The position numbers and the translations under genes are program-made. Below are positions 8,332 to 16,755 of a stretch of DNA of 64,000 nucleotides, one piece after another (position 1 is the first letter of the stretch; each line of letters starts with the position of its first letter). A model generated the notes under the pieces. The model saw only the letters and a program-made list of their open reading frames with translations, made no database searches and had not been told where the DNA came from. Origin of the DNA: Nitratireductor sp. XY-223 (GTDB lineage: Bacteria > Pseudomonadota > Alphaproteobacteria > Rhizobiales > Rhizobiaceae); the NCBI RefSeq assembly GCF_004959855.1, contig NZ_SPNT01000002.1, positions 310,001 to 374,000 of the forward strand, in the 5' to 3' direction.

Positions 8332-9390
8332 TTACTCGAACCGGACATCCAATTCCCGGGTCACCGGCAGTGACTGGCAGGTCAGGATTTTGCCCTTCGC
8401 CACGTCGGCGTCCTCCAGCGCCATGCGGGCGCGCATGTGGACCTTGCCGCCGGTGAGCCTTGCGACGCAGGCGCCACAGACGCCGGACTGGCAGGAGAAA
8501 GGCGGCTCGAGGCCGCTCTCGCGCATCGCATCAAGCAGTGTCCGGCCCGCAGCGACCGTCACCTGGTGCGCGGCTCCGTTCAGCCGCACGGTGGCGCTCG
8601 AGGCGATACCGCTGACGCTGTCGTCGACCGCAGCCTCGCCGCCGAAGCTCTCCATGTGAATGCGGTCCGCCGGAACGTCGAGGTCCCTGAGGCCGGCACG
8701 AACGGCGCCGTTCATCGCGCCGGGGCCGCAGATATAATACTGCGCGTCCTGCGCGTAGGGCGGGTTCTCGCCGAAATGTGCATCGAGCGCCGCCCGGTCG
8801 ATGCGGCCGCGCCGCCAGTAGCCGAAGGACGAGAAGAGGGACGGCTTTGAAAGCACATGCGAGACGGTCAGCCGCTCCGGGTATTCTTCAAGCAGCGCAT
8901 CGAGCTTCTGCCGGAAGATGACAGAGCCGGCGTCGCGGTTGCCGTAGACGAGGTGCGTGAAGGAATGCGGCTCGGCGCACAGGACCGAGCGCAGCATCGC
9001 GTAGAGCGGGGTAATGCCGCTGCCGCCGGCGAAGAAATAGTGGGTGCGCCGCAGCTTCGCACCGGGATCGAGGCAAAAACCGCCGAAGGGCGGCATGACT
9101 TCGAGGACATCGCCTGTCTTCACGTGGTCATTGATGTGGTTGGACACGAGGCCGTTCCCGACGCGCTTGACGGTGATCCGCAACGGCTCACCCGAAAAGG
9201 GCGAGGCGGAGACCGAATAGGACCGGCGGACCTCCTCGCCATCGAGGCGAAGGCGCAGCGTGATGTGCTGGCCCGGCCGCCAGAAAAAGGTCTCCGCAAG
9301 CGCCGCCGGCACGTCGAATGTCACCGACTTCGCCCGGCCGTCGATCTCCCGGCGCGCGGCGGACACGCGCAAATTGTGAAAACCGCGCAT
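8332..9390 (-). CDS. Ferredoxin reductase component of a Rieske oxygenase (FAD/NAD plus 2Fe-2S)
   Basis: A 352-residue reductase. The FAD domain has RRSYS at residues 55-59, the NAD(P) domain has FFAGGSGITPLYAM, and the C-terminal plant-type 2Fe-2S ferredoxin has CQSGVCGAC plus a fourth Cys in ILTCQS. This order (FAD, NAD, 2Fe-2S) is that of GbcB/stachydrine-demethylase-type reductases, which feed electrons to Rieske demethylases. Its start overlaps the stop of the oxygenase gene by one base (9390), so the two are translationally coupled. It probably supplies the oxygenase with NAD(P)H electrons. Confidence 0.92.
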   Translation of the reverse strand: MRGFHNLRVSAARREIDGRAKSVTFDVPAALAETFFWRPGQHITLRLRLDGEEVRRSYSVSASPFSGEPLRITVKRVGNGLVSNHINDHVKTGDVLEVMPPFGGFCLDPGAKLRRTHYFFAGGSGITPLYAMLRSVLCAEPHSFTHLVYGNRDAGSVIFRQKLDALLEEYPERLTVSHVLSKPSLFSSFGYWRRGRIDRAALDAHFGENPPYAQDAQYYICGPGAMNGAVRAGLRDLDVPADRIHMESFGGEAAVDDSVSGIASSATVRLNGAAHQVTVAAGRTLLDAMRESGLEPPFSCQSGVCGACVARLTGGKVHMRARMALEDADVAKGKILTCQSLPVTRELDVRFE

Positions 9391-10547
9391 CAGCGCCGGC
9401 CCTCGACATAGTCGCGCACCACCTCCTGGTGCCCCAGAACGGGGCTCTCGCCCTTCGCCGCCGGGCCGACCTCGAAATGCGGGCTCTGCAGCGACTTCTG
9501 CTGCTGCTCGCAGGCATAGATGTCCTCGGCGGTGAAGTCGCCGTCGGCCATGGGATCGTCCTCGCCGGCGGCGTCCTCAGACGAATATTTGCCGCGGACC
9601 CGGCCGCGCCAGAACCCGGCCGAGCGGCTCGCCTGCCTGCCGAATTCCCAATCAGAGACATTGGCGACGCGCGAACGGTTTTCGACGCGCGTCAAATCGG
9701 GCGCCAGAGGCGTGACGATGAAGGTGGTCCAGTCGCTCTCGCTTTCGGCCAGCCCGATGCCTGGAAACAGCATTGGGACCCAGGTTCCGGCCTGTTCGGC
9801 CGGGATGACCAGCGGATAGGGCGCGTTCTTCCCGATATCCGCGCCGTAGTCGGCGGAAGGCGGTTCCCAGAACGCGTAATGCGGCCCGACAAAGCCGTAT
9901 TCGGCCCTGGCGTGGTCGTACATGCCGAGGGTGCCTGAATGCAGGTGCGACAGGTGGTAGACGTCGATGAAGTTCTCAACGACGATCTTCCAGTTGGCCC
10001 GGATCTCGTAGGAATTGCGGGCATCGGGATATTCGACCAGCTCCTCGACCCGGTGCGGCCCGAGCATCGGTTCGATATCGCCGAACCATTCGGCGATCGA
10101 ACCGGCCCCGGGGTCCGGATGGACGAACAGCATACCGCGCCACAAATCGACGGATGCGGGCTTCAGACCGAGGCAGGACTTGTCGACGGATCCGTATTCG
10201 CGGTCCTCGTCCGGGATGGAGATCAGGTTGCCTTCCAGATCGTAAGTCCAGTCGTGATAGGGGCAGGTCAGCGCCTTTTGCGCTTTGCCGACGGCGCGGA
10301 TGAGCTGCGTTCCGCGGTGACGGCAGATGTTGTGAAAGGCACGCAGGCGCCGGTCGCGGCCCATAACGATGAAGATGTTGTTGAGCCCGGCCTGAACGGC
10401 CATGTACTGGCCCGGCTCGGCGATATCCTCCGCGAAACCGGCATAGCGCCAGGTGCGCGAGAAGATCATCTCCTGTTCCCGGTCGTACCAATCCCGGGAC
10501 GTGTAGGCGGCGACGGGAAGGCGGTGGAGCATCGGTGTTTCAGCCAT
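9390..10547 (-). CDS. Rieske non-haem iron oxygenase alpha subunit, quaternary-amine demethylase type
   Basis: A 385-residue ring-hydroxylating-oxygenase-type protein. The Rieske cluster ligands are C75 and H77 (ICRHRGT) and C95 and H98 (TCPYHDWTYDLEGNL). The mononuclear iron ligands are in ENFIDVYHLSHLH (about 191-203). Start ATG 10547 is preceded by AAGGTGA; longer in-frame starts lack this. With the adjacent reductase it resembles GbcAB (glycine betaine) and stachydrine demethylases, which oxidatively release formaldehyde from N-methyl groups. The setting next to MttB and dimethylglycine-dehydrogenase-like genes supports an N-demethylating role, but an aromatic substrate is not excluded. 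Confidence 0.88.
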   Translation of the reverse strand: MAETPMLHRLPVAAYTSRDWYDREQEMIFSRTWRYAGFAEDIAEPGQYMAVQAGLNNIFIVMGRDRRLRAFHNICRHRGTQLIRAVGKAQKALTCPYHDWTYDLEGNLISIPDEDREYGSVDKSCLGLKPASVDLWRGMLFVHPDPGAGSIAEWFGDIEPMLGPHRVEELVEYPDARNSYEIRANWKIVVENFIDVYHLSHLHSGTLGMYDHARAEYGFVGPHYAFWEPPSADYGADIGKNAPYPLVIPAEQAGTWVPMLFPGIGLAESESDWTTFIVTPLAPDLTRVENRSRVANVSDWEFGRQASRSAGFWRGRVRGKYSSEDAAGEDDPMADGDFTAEDIYACEQQQKSLQSPHFEVGPAAKGESPVLGHQEVVRDYVEGRR

Positions 10548-10560
10548 GGCGGTCACCTTG

Positions 10561-10815
10561 TCAGACGAGGCCGAGCCCGTGCGTGAGGGTCCAGACACCG
10601 GCCGCACACCAGGCGGCGCTGATGATCCAGAACAGCACCGGATTCGCGCTGCGCTGGACGGTTTCGAGGACAAAGGCGCTGCCGGTCATCGGGCCCGCCA
10701 GGGCCCAGTAGATGTAAAGCAGCCCCCACACCCACAACCAGCCCATCGCCGTCGAAACGGCCAGGACGACGATGGCCAGGATGGTCAAGGGTTTCATATC
10801 TCTGATTTCGGCCAT
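10561..10815 (-). CDS. Small two-helix membrane protein in the Rieske operon
   Basis: An 84-residue protein with two clear hydrophobic spans, about residues 9-36 (LTILAIVVLAVSTAMGWLWV and on) and 56-80. Start ATG at 10815 follows AAAGGG at a good distance; a second ATG at 10797 is possible. It is the first gene of the operon that continues with the Rieske oxygenase 13 bp downstream, and it is read from the region holding two TetR-type operators. I do not recognise a family. It may anchor the oxygenase or help uptake of its substrate; nothing in the sequence decides this. Confidence 0.72.
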   Translation of the reverse strand: MAEIRDMKPLTILAIVVLAVSTAMGWLWVWGLLYIYWALAGPMTGSAFVLETVQRSANPVLFWIISAAWCAAGVWTLTHGLGLV

Positions 10816-10827
10816 ATCATGCCCTTT

Positions 10828-10845
10828 ATTGTCAGCATTGATAAT
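10828..10845. promoter_or_regulatory. Operator-like imperfect palindrome, upstream site
   Basis: ATTGTC-AGCATT-GATAAT is an imperfect copy (one mismatch) of the perfect palindrome at 10869-10886. Both lie in the 86-bp gap between the divergent TetR gene and the Rieske operon. This one lies about 12 bp ahead of the small membrane protein start, suggesting control of the operon by steric block. Confidence 0.62.
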
Positions 10846-10868
10846 TTACAATTAAGCGCTAATTTTTT

Positions 10869-10886
10869 ATTGTCAAGATCGACAAT
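10869..10886. promoter_or_regulatory. Operator-like perfect palindrome, TetR-proximal site
   Basis: ATTGTC-AAGATC-GACAAT has perfect 6-bp arms with a 6-bp spacer and ends 15 bp before the TetR ATG. TetR-family repressors commonly autoregulate through such dyads. The centres of the two sites are 41 bp apart (about four helical turns), compatible with two dimers bound on one DNA face. Confidence 0.65.
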
Positions 10887-10901
10887 TAATATGGAGCGGA
10901 A

Positions 10902-11486
10902 ATGGGAAGACCGAGCATCAAGGCGGAGCGGACGGCGGAAATCCTCGATGCCTATGAGCAATGCGTCGCACGCTTCGGCATCGATGGCGCGACGCTCGAG
11001 CGGGTGGCAAAGCAGGCGGGACTTGCCCGGGCGCTGATCCGCCACAATGTCGGAAACCGCGACGACCTGTTCGATGCCCTTGTGGAACGGTTCTTCGACG
11101 TGTCCGAACAGCGGATCCGCGATCTCGTCCCCGCGCTGCCGGACAGCGGCCGGGCCCGCGCACTGGTCGATATCCTGTTCGACATAAGGCACAGCAACGA
11201 CACGCATGTGCTGGTCGCCGAGGCGCTGATTGCCGCGGCGGCGGACCGGCCGGTGCTTGCCGGACGGATGAAAGGCTGGATCGCGGATTTCATCGCCGCC
11301 ATCGCGTCCGTACTGCAGGAGGCTTATCCCGGCGCCGCGCCAGACAGGGTCTCGGCGGTGGCGACGGGCGTGACGGGCATCTATTTCAACGTCGATTCGC
11401 TGACGATGCTCGGCGGCATGGGCGAACTGAGGCGCGCGTCCAAGGACGCGGCGCTCATGCTTGTCGCCTCGCTGACCGACAGCTGA
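10902..11486 (+). CDS. TetR-family transcriptional regulator
   Basis: A 194-residue protein with an N-terminal TetR HTH at about residues 9-55 (EILDAYEQCVARFGIDGATL then ERVAKQAGLARALIRHNVGN) and an all-helical C-terminal ligand domain. It diverges from the Rieske oxygenase operon, and the shared intergenic region carries two related palindromes. The likely role is to repress the oxygenase operon and itself until a substrate-derived ligand binds. The ligand is unknown. The ATG is preceded by GGAGCGGAA. Confidence 0.9.
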   Translation: MGRPSIKAERTAEILDAYEQCVARFGIDGATLERVAKQAGLARALIRHNVGNRDDLFDALVERFFDVSEQRIRDLVPALPDSGRARALVDILFDIRHSNDTHVLVAEALIAAAADRPVLAGRMKGWIADFIAAIASVLQEAYPGAAPDRVSAVATGVTGIYFNVDSLTMLGGMGELRRASKDAALMLVASLTDS

Positions 11487-11492
11487 CGGCAG

Positions 11493-12110
11493 CTAGAGCG
11501 TGGCCACGCCCCAGCTGTTGTAGCCGAAGATGCGCGCCGTTCCGGGAAGATACATCTGCTCCAGCGACGTTATGCGAAATCCGGCATTGCGGATTTCGGC
11601 GGGCAGATCGCGGTCGAGGCGGCAGCCGCCGCCGATGCGCCGCCACAGCGGCGTCAGCCGTTTCTGCCAGGTTTTCACGTTTCTGTCCGGCGCAGCGCCG
11701 TGTTCGCAAAACAGCAGCCGACCGGTCGGCTTGAGCACCCTGCGCATTTCTGTGAGCGCGGAACCCAGCGCGTCGATGCTGCACAGGGTGTAGGTGACGA
11801 GGACGGTGTCCACATCATCCGTGTCCAACGGAATTTGCGCCGCGTCCAGAACCAGCGGCTTGAACTCAATGCCCGTCTTTGCCGAATTCCTTATGGCGCC
11901 ATCCATCATTGCGGCAGAGGAATCGAGGCCGAACACGCAATCGACCCGGTCACGGTCGAGGTAAGGAAAGTTCAGTCCGCCCCCGACGCCGATCTCCAGC
12001 ACGCGGCCCTTTGCGAGCGGAACGATCTTCTCCCGCTGCTTCATGACCGGTTTGGTTGAACATGATGCATTGATCATCCGCGGCAGAATAAAACGGCTGT
12101 AGAGGGACAT
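11493..12110 (-). CDS. Class I SAM-dependent methyltransferase (UbiE/METTL7-like)
   Basis: About 205 residues from ATG 12110. The SAM-binding motif I is VLEIGVGGGLNFPYL, followed by GLDSSAAMM (motif II), and the post-motif VTYTLCSIDA and MRRVLKPTGRLLFCEHG are typical of class I enzymes. The C-terminal GGGCRLDRDLPAEIRNAGF and GYNSWGVA match a small bacterial family related to METTL7-like methyltransferases. Ahead of the start the ribosome-binding site is weak, and an upstream in-frame ATG at 12182 exists but adds no conserved sequence. The substrate cannot be stated; a lipid or thiol/amine is possible. Confidence 0.85.
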   Translation of the reverse strand: MSLYSRFILPRMINASCSTKPVMKQREKIVPLAKGRVLEIGVGGGLNFPYLDRDRVDCVFGLDSSAAMMDGAIRNSAKTGIEFKPLVLDAAQIPLDTDDVDTVLVTYTLCSIDALGSALTEMRRVLKPTGRLLFCEHGAAPDRNVKTWQKRLTPLWRRIGGGCRLDRDLPAEIRNAGFRITSLEQMYLPGTARIFGYNSWGVATL

Positions 12111-12232
12111 CGCTATCCAAGCTCGCTCGACAGTGCCATCAAACAGGTGCGGCTTTCGGCTGTCAAACGCGTTCGAAAGCAACCGTTACGCCGCTTTCGC
12201 CGGCCGTGCTATGCTCGCGTTGGAGGTGGGTC

Positions 12233-13081
12233 ATGCCCTATGCGCAAATCAACGGCGCGAATATTCACTATCTGGACGAAGGGGCCGGCGCCGAGACGGT
12301 GGTTTTCTCGCACGGGCTGCTTATGAGCGCGGATATGTTCGCCGCGCAAATCGAAGCGCTGAAAGGCAGCTACCGCTGCATCGCGTTCGACCACAGGGGG
12401 CAAGGCAAAAGCGCCGTGACCGAAAGCGGCTACGACATGGAAACGCTGGCCGAGGACGCGGCCGGCCTGATTGAATCCCTCGGCGTCGCGCCCTGCCACT
12501 TTGTCGGCCTGTCCATGGGCGGGTTCGTCGGGATGCGTCTCGCGGCGCGGCGTCCGGAACTGCTGCGTTCCCTCACCCTCATCGAAACGTCGGCTGAGCC
12601 GGAGGATAAGTCGAACGTGCCGCGTTACCGGCTACTCAACTTCATCGCACGGTGGTTCGGCCTGAGACTGGTCGTTGGACAAGTCATGCCGATCATGTTC
12701 GGACAGACTTTCCTGAACGATCCGGACCGGAGGCAAGATAAAGCGCTTTGGCGCGAGCGCCTGGCCGCCAACGACCGTATCGGCATTACAAGGGCGGTCA
12801 AAGGCGTCGTCGACCGCGCCGGTGTTGCCGAGGAGATCGGCCGGATCGACATGCCCGTCCTCATCATCGTCGGGGAGGAAGACGTCGCGACGGTGCCGGA
12901 GCACTCCGAGAAGATGCACCGGGCTATCGCGGGATCAAGCCTTGTGCGGATCGCAGGCGCGGGCCATTCATCGACAATCGAGACGCCGCAAGAGGTCAAC
13001 CGTGCGATCGGGCAATTCCTGACCGGTCTTTCGGCAACCGCCGAAGCGCACTCGGGGCCTGAAACCGCGAAACCGGCCTGA
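12233..13081 (+). CDS. Alpha/beta hydrolase
   Basis: A 282-residue alpha/beta hydrolase. The oxyanion segment is VFSHGLLMS, the nucleophile elbow is GLSMGG (Ser nucleophile), the acid is in IIVGEEDVATVPEHSE and the catalytic His in GAGHSST. The start at 12233 is set by GGAGGTGGG just upstream. It diverges from the methyltransferase gene and converges on another hydrolase. The family includes esterases, C-C hydrolases and haloperoxidase-like proteins, so the substrate is open. Confidence 0.88.
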   Translation: MPYAQINGANIHYLDEGAGAETVVFSHGLLMSADMFAAQIEALKGSYRCIAFDHRGQGKSAVTESGYDMETLAEDAAGLIESLGVAPCHFVGLSMGGFVGMRLAARRPELLRSLTLIETSAEPEDKSNVPRYRLLNFIARWFGLRLVVGQVMPIMFGQTFLNDPDRRQDKALWRERLAANDRIGITRAVKGVVDRAGVAEEIGRIDMPVLIIVGEEDVATVPEHSEKMHRAIAGSSLVRIAGAGHSSTIETPQEVNRAIGQFLTGLSATAEAHSGPETAKPA

Positions 13082-13921
13082 TCAGCTCTCCAGGAACGCC
13101 ATCAGGATCCGCTGCTGTTCGACGTCGACGAAGGTCGGCGCGTGGCCGACGCCGGGGATCTCGAAATAGTCCGGCCGGGGGCCGCGGGCGCGCATGTCGT
13201 CGGCAACCGGCTTCGGCAGCACGTCCGAGACGGCGCCGCGGACCAGCAGGGTCTTCGCCTCGATCGCATCATATTGCGGCCAGACATCCAGGTCGGATTT
13301 GTGGGTGGTGAATTGCGAAGCAATCAGCGGATCGTAGTGCACGGTCATGCGGCCGGCATCGTTGCGGCGCACGGAAGCGTCGATCAGCCGGCGCCAGAAG
13401 GAATCCGGGTTTTCGCCGAACGGCACGTAGCTGGTGCGCAGCCAGTCCTCCATCTCGACCACGGTATCGAAGACCGGCGGCCTGCCCACATAGTCGGCGA
13501 TGCGCCGGCGCGCCTCCAGCGGAATGTCGGGGCCGATGTCGTTGATGACAAGATGGCTCATGCGGCCCCGCAGGGCCTCGGCGGCCAGGCGGATGCCGAT
13601 CAGCGCGCCCATGGAGGTGCCGACCCAGCGCAAGCGGTCGGCGCCGTAATGGTCGAGGATCGCGACGGCGTTCCGGCCATAGACCGGAAGGCTGTAGTCG
13701 GCGCCGCCGTTTTTAGACCAGCTCGAAAGGCCGCGGCCGATCGTATCGGGGCAGACGACGAAATAGTCCTTCGAAAGCACGGCGGCGACCTCGTCGAAAT
13801 CGCGGCCGTTGCGGGCAAGACCGTGCCACATCATGACGAAGGGCCTTTCCGGGTCCCCCCACTCGCTGACATGCAGTTCGTGACCGCCGGCCTCGATATA
13901 CACTGAACGCCGCTCAGTCAT
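13082..13921 (-). CDS. Alpha/beta hydrolase, last gene of the LIV-type transporter operon
   Basis: A 279-residue alpha/beta hydrolase with the oxyanion region MMWHGLARNGRDF, nucleophile elbow VGTSMGALIG and catalytic His in PGVGHAPTF. Its ATG (13919-13921) overlaps the stop of the LivM-like permease gene (ATGA), so it is translationally coupled to the importer. This strongly suggests that it hydrolyses the imported compound (for example an ester or amide) or a derivative. The reading frame continues upstream without a stop through the permease gene, but that upstream part is out of frame with the permease and is not coding. Confidence 0.88.
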   Translation of the reverse strand: MTERRSVYIEAGGHELHVSEWGDPERPFVMMWHGLARNGRDFDEVAAVLSKDYFVVCPDTIGRGLSSWSKNGGADYSLPVYGRNAVAILDHYGADRLRWVGTSMGALIGIRLAAEALRGRMSHLVINDIGPDIPLEARRRIADYVGRPPVFDTVVEMEDWLRTSYVPFGENPDSFWRRLIDASVRRNDAGRMTVHYDPLIASQFTTHKSDLDVWPQYDAIEAKTLLVRGAVSDVLPKPVADDMRARGPRPDYFEIPGVGHAPTFVDVEQQRILMAFLES

Positions 13922-15021
13922 GGGTGCCCGCCCTTTTTGTTGAGTGTTCCGACGATGCCGGCCGGGAAGAAATAGACCAGCAGGATGAAGAGGACGCCGA
14001 GCCACAGCAGCCAGCGGTCGGGGGCCAGCAGATCCGGCAGCAGCGGAATGCCCGCCGTCGCCTCGGACGCCACCTCCATCAGGTCCTTCAGGTAGAACTG
14101 GGCCAGGCTCATGAGCGTGGCGCCGATGATGGCGCCGGTCATGGTGCCCATGCCGCCGATGACCACCATGAGCAGGATATCGATCATGATGGCGAAGGAG
14201 AGCGAGGTTTCCGGGCCCGTGTATTTCAGCCAGACAGCCCTCAAAATACCGGCGGCGGCGGCGATCAGCGCGGCGATGCAGAAGATGGCCGTGCGGTACA
14301 GCACCACGCGGTAGCCGAGCGCCTCGGCCCGCATCTCGTTCTCGCGAATGGCCTCGAGGACCGTGCCCAGCGGCGAGGCGACGATGCGCAGCATGATCAG
14401 GTAAAGAACGAGCGATCCGAAGAAGACGAAGTAGTAGGCCGCCATCTTGCCGTTGGCCTTGGCGCCGAAGATGCGCAGCACCTTGCCGTCCTCGTCGGTC
14501 AGGAGCTTGGTCGCCGGCGAGAAGAGCTTCGGCACCTTGTAGATGATGCCGTCCTCGCCGCCGGTGAAATCGGAAAACTGGCTCGCCATCACCGCCATCA
14601 CGGAGGCGGCCGCGAGCGTGACCATGGCGAAGAAGATCGCCTTGACGCGCAGGGACAAAAGCCCGACCAGCGCCGCCAGGATGAGGGAGACGATGAGGCC
14701 GAGCGCGCCGCCGAGGAGGATCGCGTCCCAGCCGGGACCCATCAGTTTCAGCGCGATGGCCGTGCCATAGGCGCCGAGACCGAAGAACATGGTGTGGGCG
14801 AAGGAGACGATGCCGGTATAGCCGATCAGCAGATCGTAGCTGGCAACGAGCACGATGAAGATGCAGATGCGCGCTGCAACCTCCTGGCTGCGCACATCCG
14901 GAAACAGGAAGGGCGCGAGGAACAGGCAGATGCCGATGACGCCGATGATGGCGTAGACGATCAGCCTTCCGGTGCGGCCGCGGGCGGCGTCTGTGGTTGT
15001 GTCGATGGCAATGTCGCTCAT
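13918..15021 (-). CDS. Branched-chain amino acid-type ABC transporter permease, LivM family
   Basis: A 367-residue inner-membrane permease with many hydrophobic spans and the LivM landmarks IGYTGIVSFAHTMFFGLGAY and the EAA-like ENEMRAEALGY loop followed by GMGTMTGAIIGA. It follows the LivH gene by 9 bp and overlaps the downstream hydrolase gene. It forms the translocation channel with LivH and is driven by the two ATPases upstream. Imported substrate is unknown; the LIV type also handles amides, aromatic acids and other small polar molecules. Confidence 0.93.
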   Translation of the reverse strand: MSDIAIDTTTDAARGRTGRLIVYAIIGVIGICLFLAPFLFPDVRSQEVAARICIFIVLVASYDLLIGYTGIVSFAHTMFFGLGAYGTAIALKLMGPGWDAILLGGALGLIVSLILAALVGLLSLRVKAIFFAMVTLAAASVMAVMASQFSDFTGGEDGIIYKVPKLFSPATKLLTDEDGKVLRIFGAKANGKMAAYYFVFFGSLVLYLIMLRIVASPLGTVLEAIRENEMRAEALGYRVVLYRTAIFCIAALIAAAAGILRAVWLKYTGPETSLSFAIMIDILLMVVIGGMGTMTGAIIGATLMSLAQFYLKDLMEVASEATAGIPLLPDLLAPDRWLLWLGVLFILLVYFFPAGIVGTLNKKGGHP

Positions 15022-15030
15022 GGTCCGCCC

Positions 15031-16023
15031 CTATTTGACCGCCGGCCGCAAGCCGTAGGGCCGCCACAACAGGATCGCCATCATCAGGATCATGTTGGAG
15101 GCCAGCGCCATTTTCGGCGCCAGGAACGCCACGTAGTTGCCCATCAGCCCGACCATCAGCGCGCCGAGCAGCGATCCCTCGATGGAGCCCAACCCGCCGA
15201 TGATGATGACGATGAACACGATGATCATCATTTCCGAGCCGATGGCGGCGGTGATCAGCGTCTCGTAACCGGCCCACATGGCGCCGCCGATCGCGGCCAG
15301 TGCCGAGCCGAGCACGAAGACGCCGACAAACAGCCGGTCGATGCGAAACCCGAGCGCCTCGACCATTTCGCGGTTTTCAACGCCGGCGCGCACCAGCAGG
15401 CCGACACGCGTGCGGTTGAGGATCACGTAGAGCGCGACATAGGCGACGAGCCCGAGCGCGAACGCGAACAGCCGGTAGAGCTCTATGGAGACATCGCCGA
15501 TGATCAGCGAGCCGGACAGGAAATGCGGCCGCGGCACCGAGATCGGCGAACCGCCCCAGATCGCCAGGATGATCTGCTCGGCAACGATCAGCGCGCCCAT
15601 GGTGATCAGGATCTGGCGCAGGTGATCGCGGTAGACCGGCTTGATGATGACCTTCTCGAAGGCCCATCCGGCGATCAGCCCGAACAGCGCCGCCGCGGCG
15701 ATGGCAAGGAAAAGGGCAGCGAGATTGAGAATGACGCTGTCGGCGGCAACCCAGGCGGCGAGTGCCGCCAGGACGGATGCGGCGATGAAGGCGCCGAAGG
15801 AGACGAAGGCCGAGTGGCCGAAATTGAGCACATCCATGAGCCCGAAGACGAGGCTCAGCCCGGAGGCCATCAGGAAGATCATCATACCCATGGCGAGCCC
15901 CGCCACCGTCAATGTGACCCAGGTGGAGGGCGAGCCGATCAGCACGAACGCGATCAGCGCGAGGATGGCGGGCAGAAGATTGATGCCTCCGAAGCGTTCG
16001 AATACCGAATTGAAGGATTCCAT
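15031..16023 (-). CDS. Branched-chain amino acid-type ABC transporter permease, LivH family
   Basis: A 330-residue permease with the LivH landmarks SGLSLVFGLMDVLNFGHSAF, the loop VENREMVEALGFRIDRLFVG (EAA-like contact with the ATPase) and IGGLGSIEGSLLGALMVG. Multiple transmembrane helices are evident. It sits 9 bp after the LivF gene and 9 bp before LivM in a tight minus-strand operon. It partners LivM in the membrane. Confidence 0.93.
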   Translation of the reverse strand: MESFNSVFERFGGINLLPAILALIAFVLIGSPSTWVTLTVAGLAMGMMIFLMASGLSLVFGLMDVLNFGHSAFVSFGAFIAASVLAALAAWVAADSVILNLAALFLAIAAAALFGLIAGWAFEKVIIKPVYRDHLRQILITMGALIVAEQIILAIWGGSPISVPRPHFLSGSLIIGDVSIELYRLFAFALGLVAYVALYVILNRTRVGLLVRAGVENREMVEALGFRIDRLFVGVFVLGSALAAIGGAMWAGYETLITAAIGSEMMIIVFIVIIIGGLGSIEGSLLGALMVGLMGNYVAFLAPKMALASNMILMMAILLWRPYGLRPAVK

Positions 16024-16032
16024 AACAGTCCC

Positions 16033-16755
16033 TTACTGATGCGCATCGAGCGACAGGCTGAGCAGCCGTGTCTGCAACGCCGCGTCCTCTACGAGTTCGG
16101 CCATCGTTCCGGTGTGGGCGATGCGCCCGTCGTCGATGACGGCCACCGTCTGGCCCAGCGATTTGGCAAAGAGGAAATTCTGCTCGACGAGCAGGATCGT
16201 CGTTTCCCTGGCGATCTCGCGAAAGGCATCGACCATGGAGAGGATGATCGCCGGCGCGAGACCTTTGGTCGGCTCATCAATGAGGATGAGGTCGCGCTTT
16301 TCGATGATCGCCCGGGCGATCGCCAGCATCTGCTTCTGGCCGCCGGAGAGCGACCAGGCGGATTTCGTCCAGAATGTCTCGAGCGCCGGAAACAGGGCGT
16401 AGATGCGGCCGAGCCTGTCGCGGTCGAAACTGCCGTCATGGGTGGCGAGGCGCATGTTCTCCTCCACCGTCAGGCCGCCGAAAATGCCCATGTTCTCGGG
16501 CACGAAGGCGATGCCCTTGCGGGCGATATCGCTGGTGTGCAGCGCGGCAATGTCGTCGCCGCGGAAGCGGATCGCGCCGGCCCGCGCCTGCCACAGGCCC
16601 ATGATGGTGCGCAGCGTGGTCGTCTTGCCGGCGCCATTGCGGCCCAGGAGCACGTGAACGCCGCCCTCCGGCACGCTCAGCGAAACGTCGTGCAGGATGT
16701 GATACTGGGCGATATCGGTGCTGACGCCCGCAAGTTCCAGGATCGGGTCGGTCAT
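16033..16755 (-). CDS. ABC transporter ATP-binding protein, LivF type
   Basis: A 240-residue ATPase: Walker A GRNGAGKTTT, signature LSGGQKQML, Walker B LILIDEPTKGLAP and the H-loop region ILLVEQNFLFA. LivF-type proteins are this short and lack the long insert of LivG. Its start overlaps the stop of the LivG gene by 4 bp. It energises uptake through LivH/LivM. Confidence 0.94.
   Translation of the reverse strand: MTDPILELAGVSTDIAQYHILHDVSLSVPEGGVHVLLGRNGAGKTTTLRTIMGLWQARAGAIRFRGDDIAALHTSDIARKGIAFVPENMGIFGGLTVEENMRLATHDGSFDRDRLGRIYALFPALETFWTKSAWSLSGGQKQMLAIARAIIEKRDLILIDEPTKGLAPAIILSMVDAFREIARETTILLVEQNFLFAKSLGQTVAVIDDGRIAHTGTMAELVEDAALQTRLLSLSLDAHQ

Noticed and set aside
13082-15277. An apparent 731-residue fusion of a novel domain to an alpha/beta hydrolase
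   Set aside because: The upstream 450 residues are an out-of-frame reading of the LivM and LivH genes. The hydrolase begins at its own ATG (13921) that overlaps the LivM stop.
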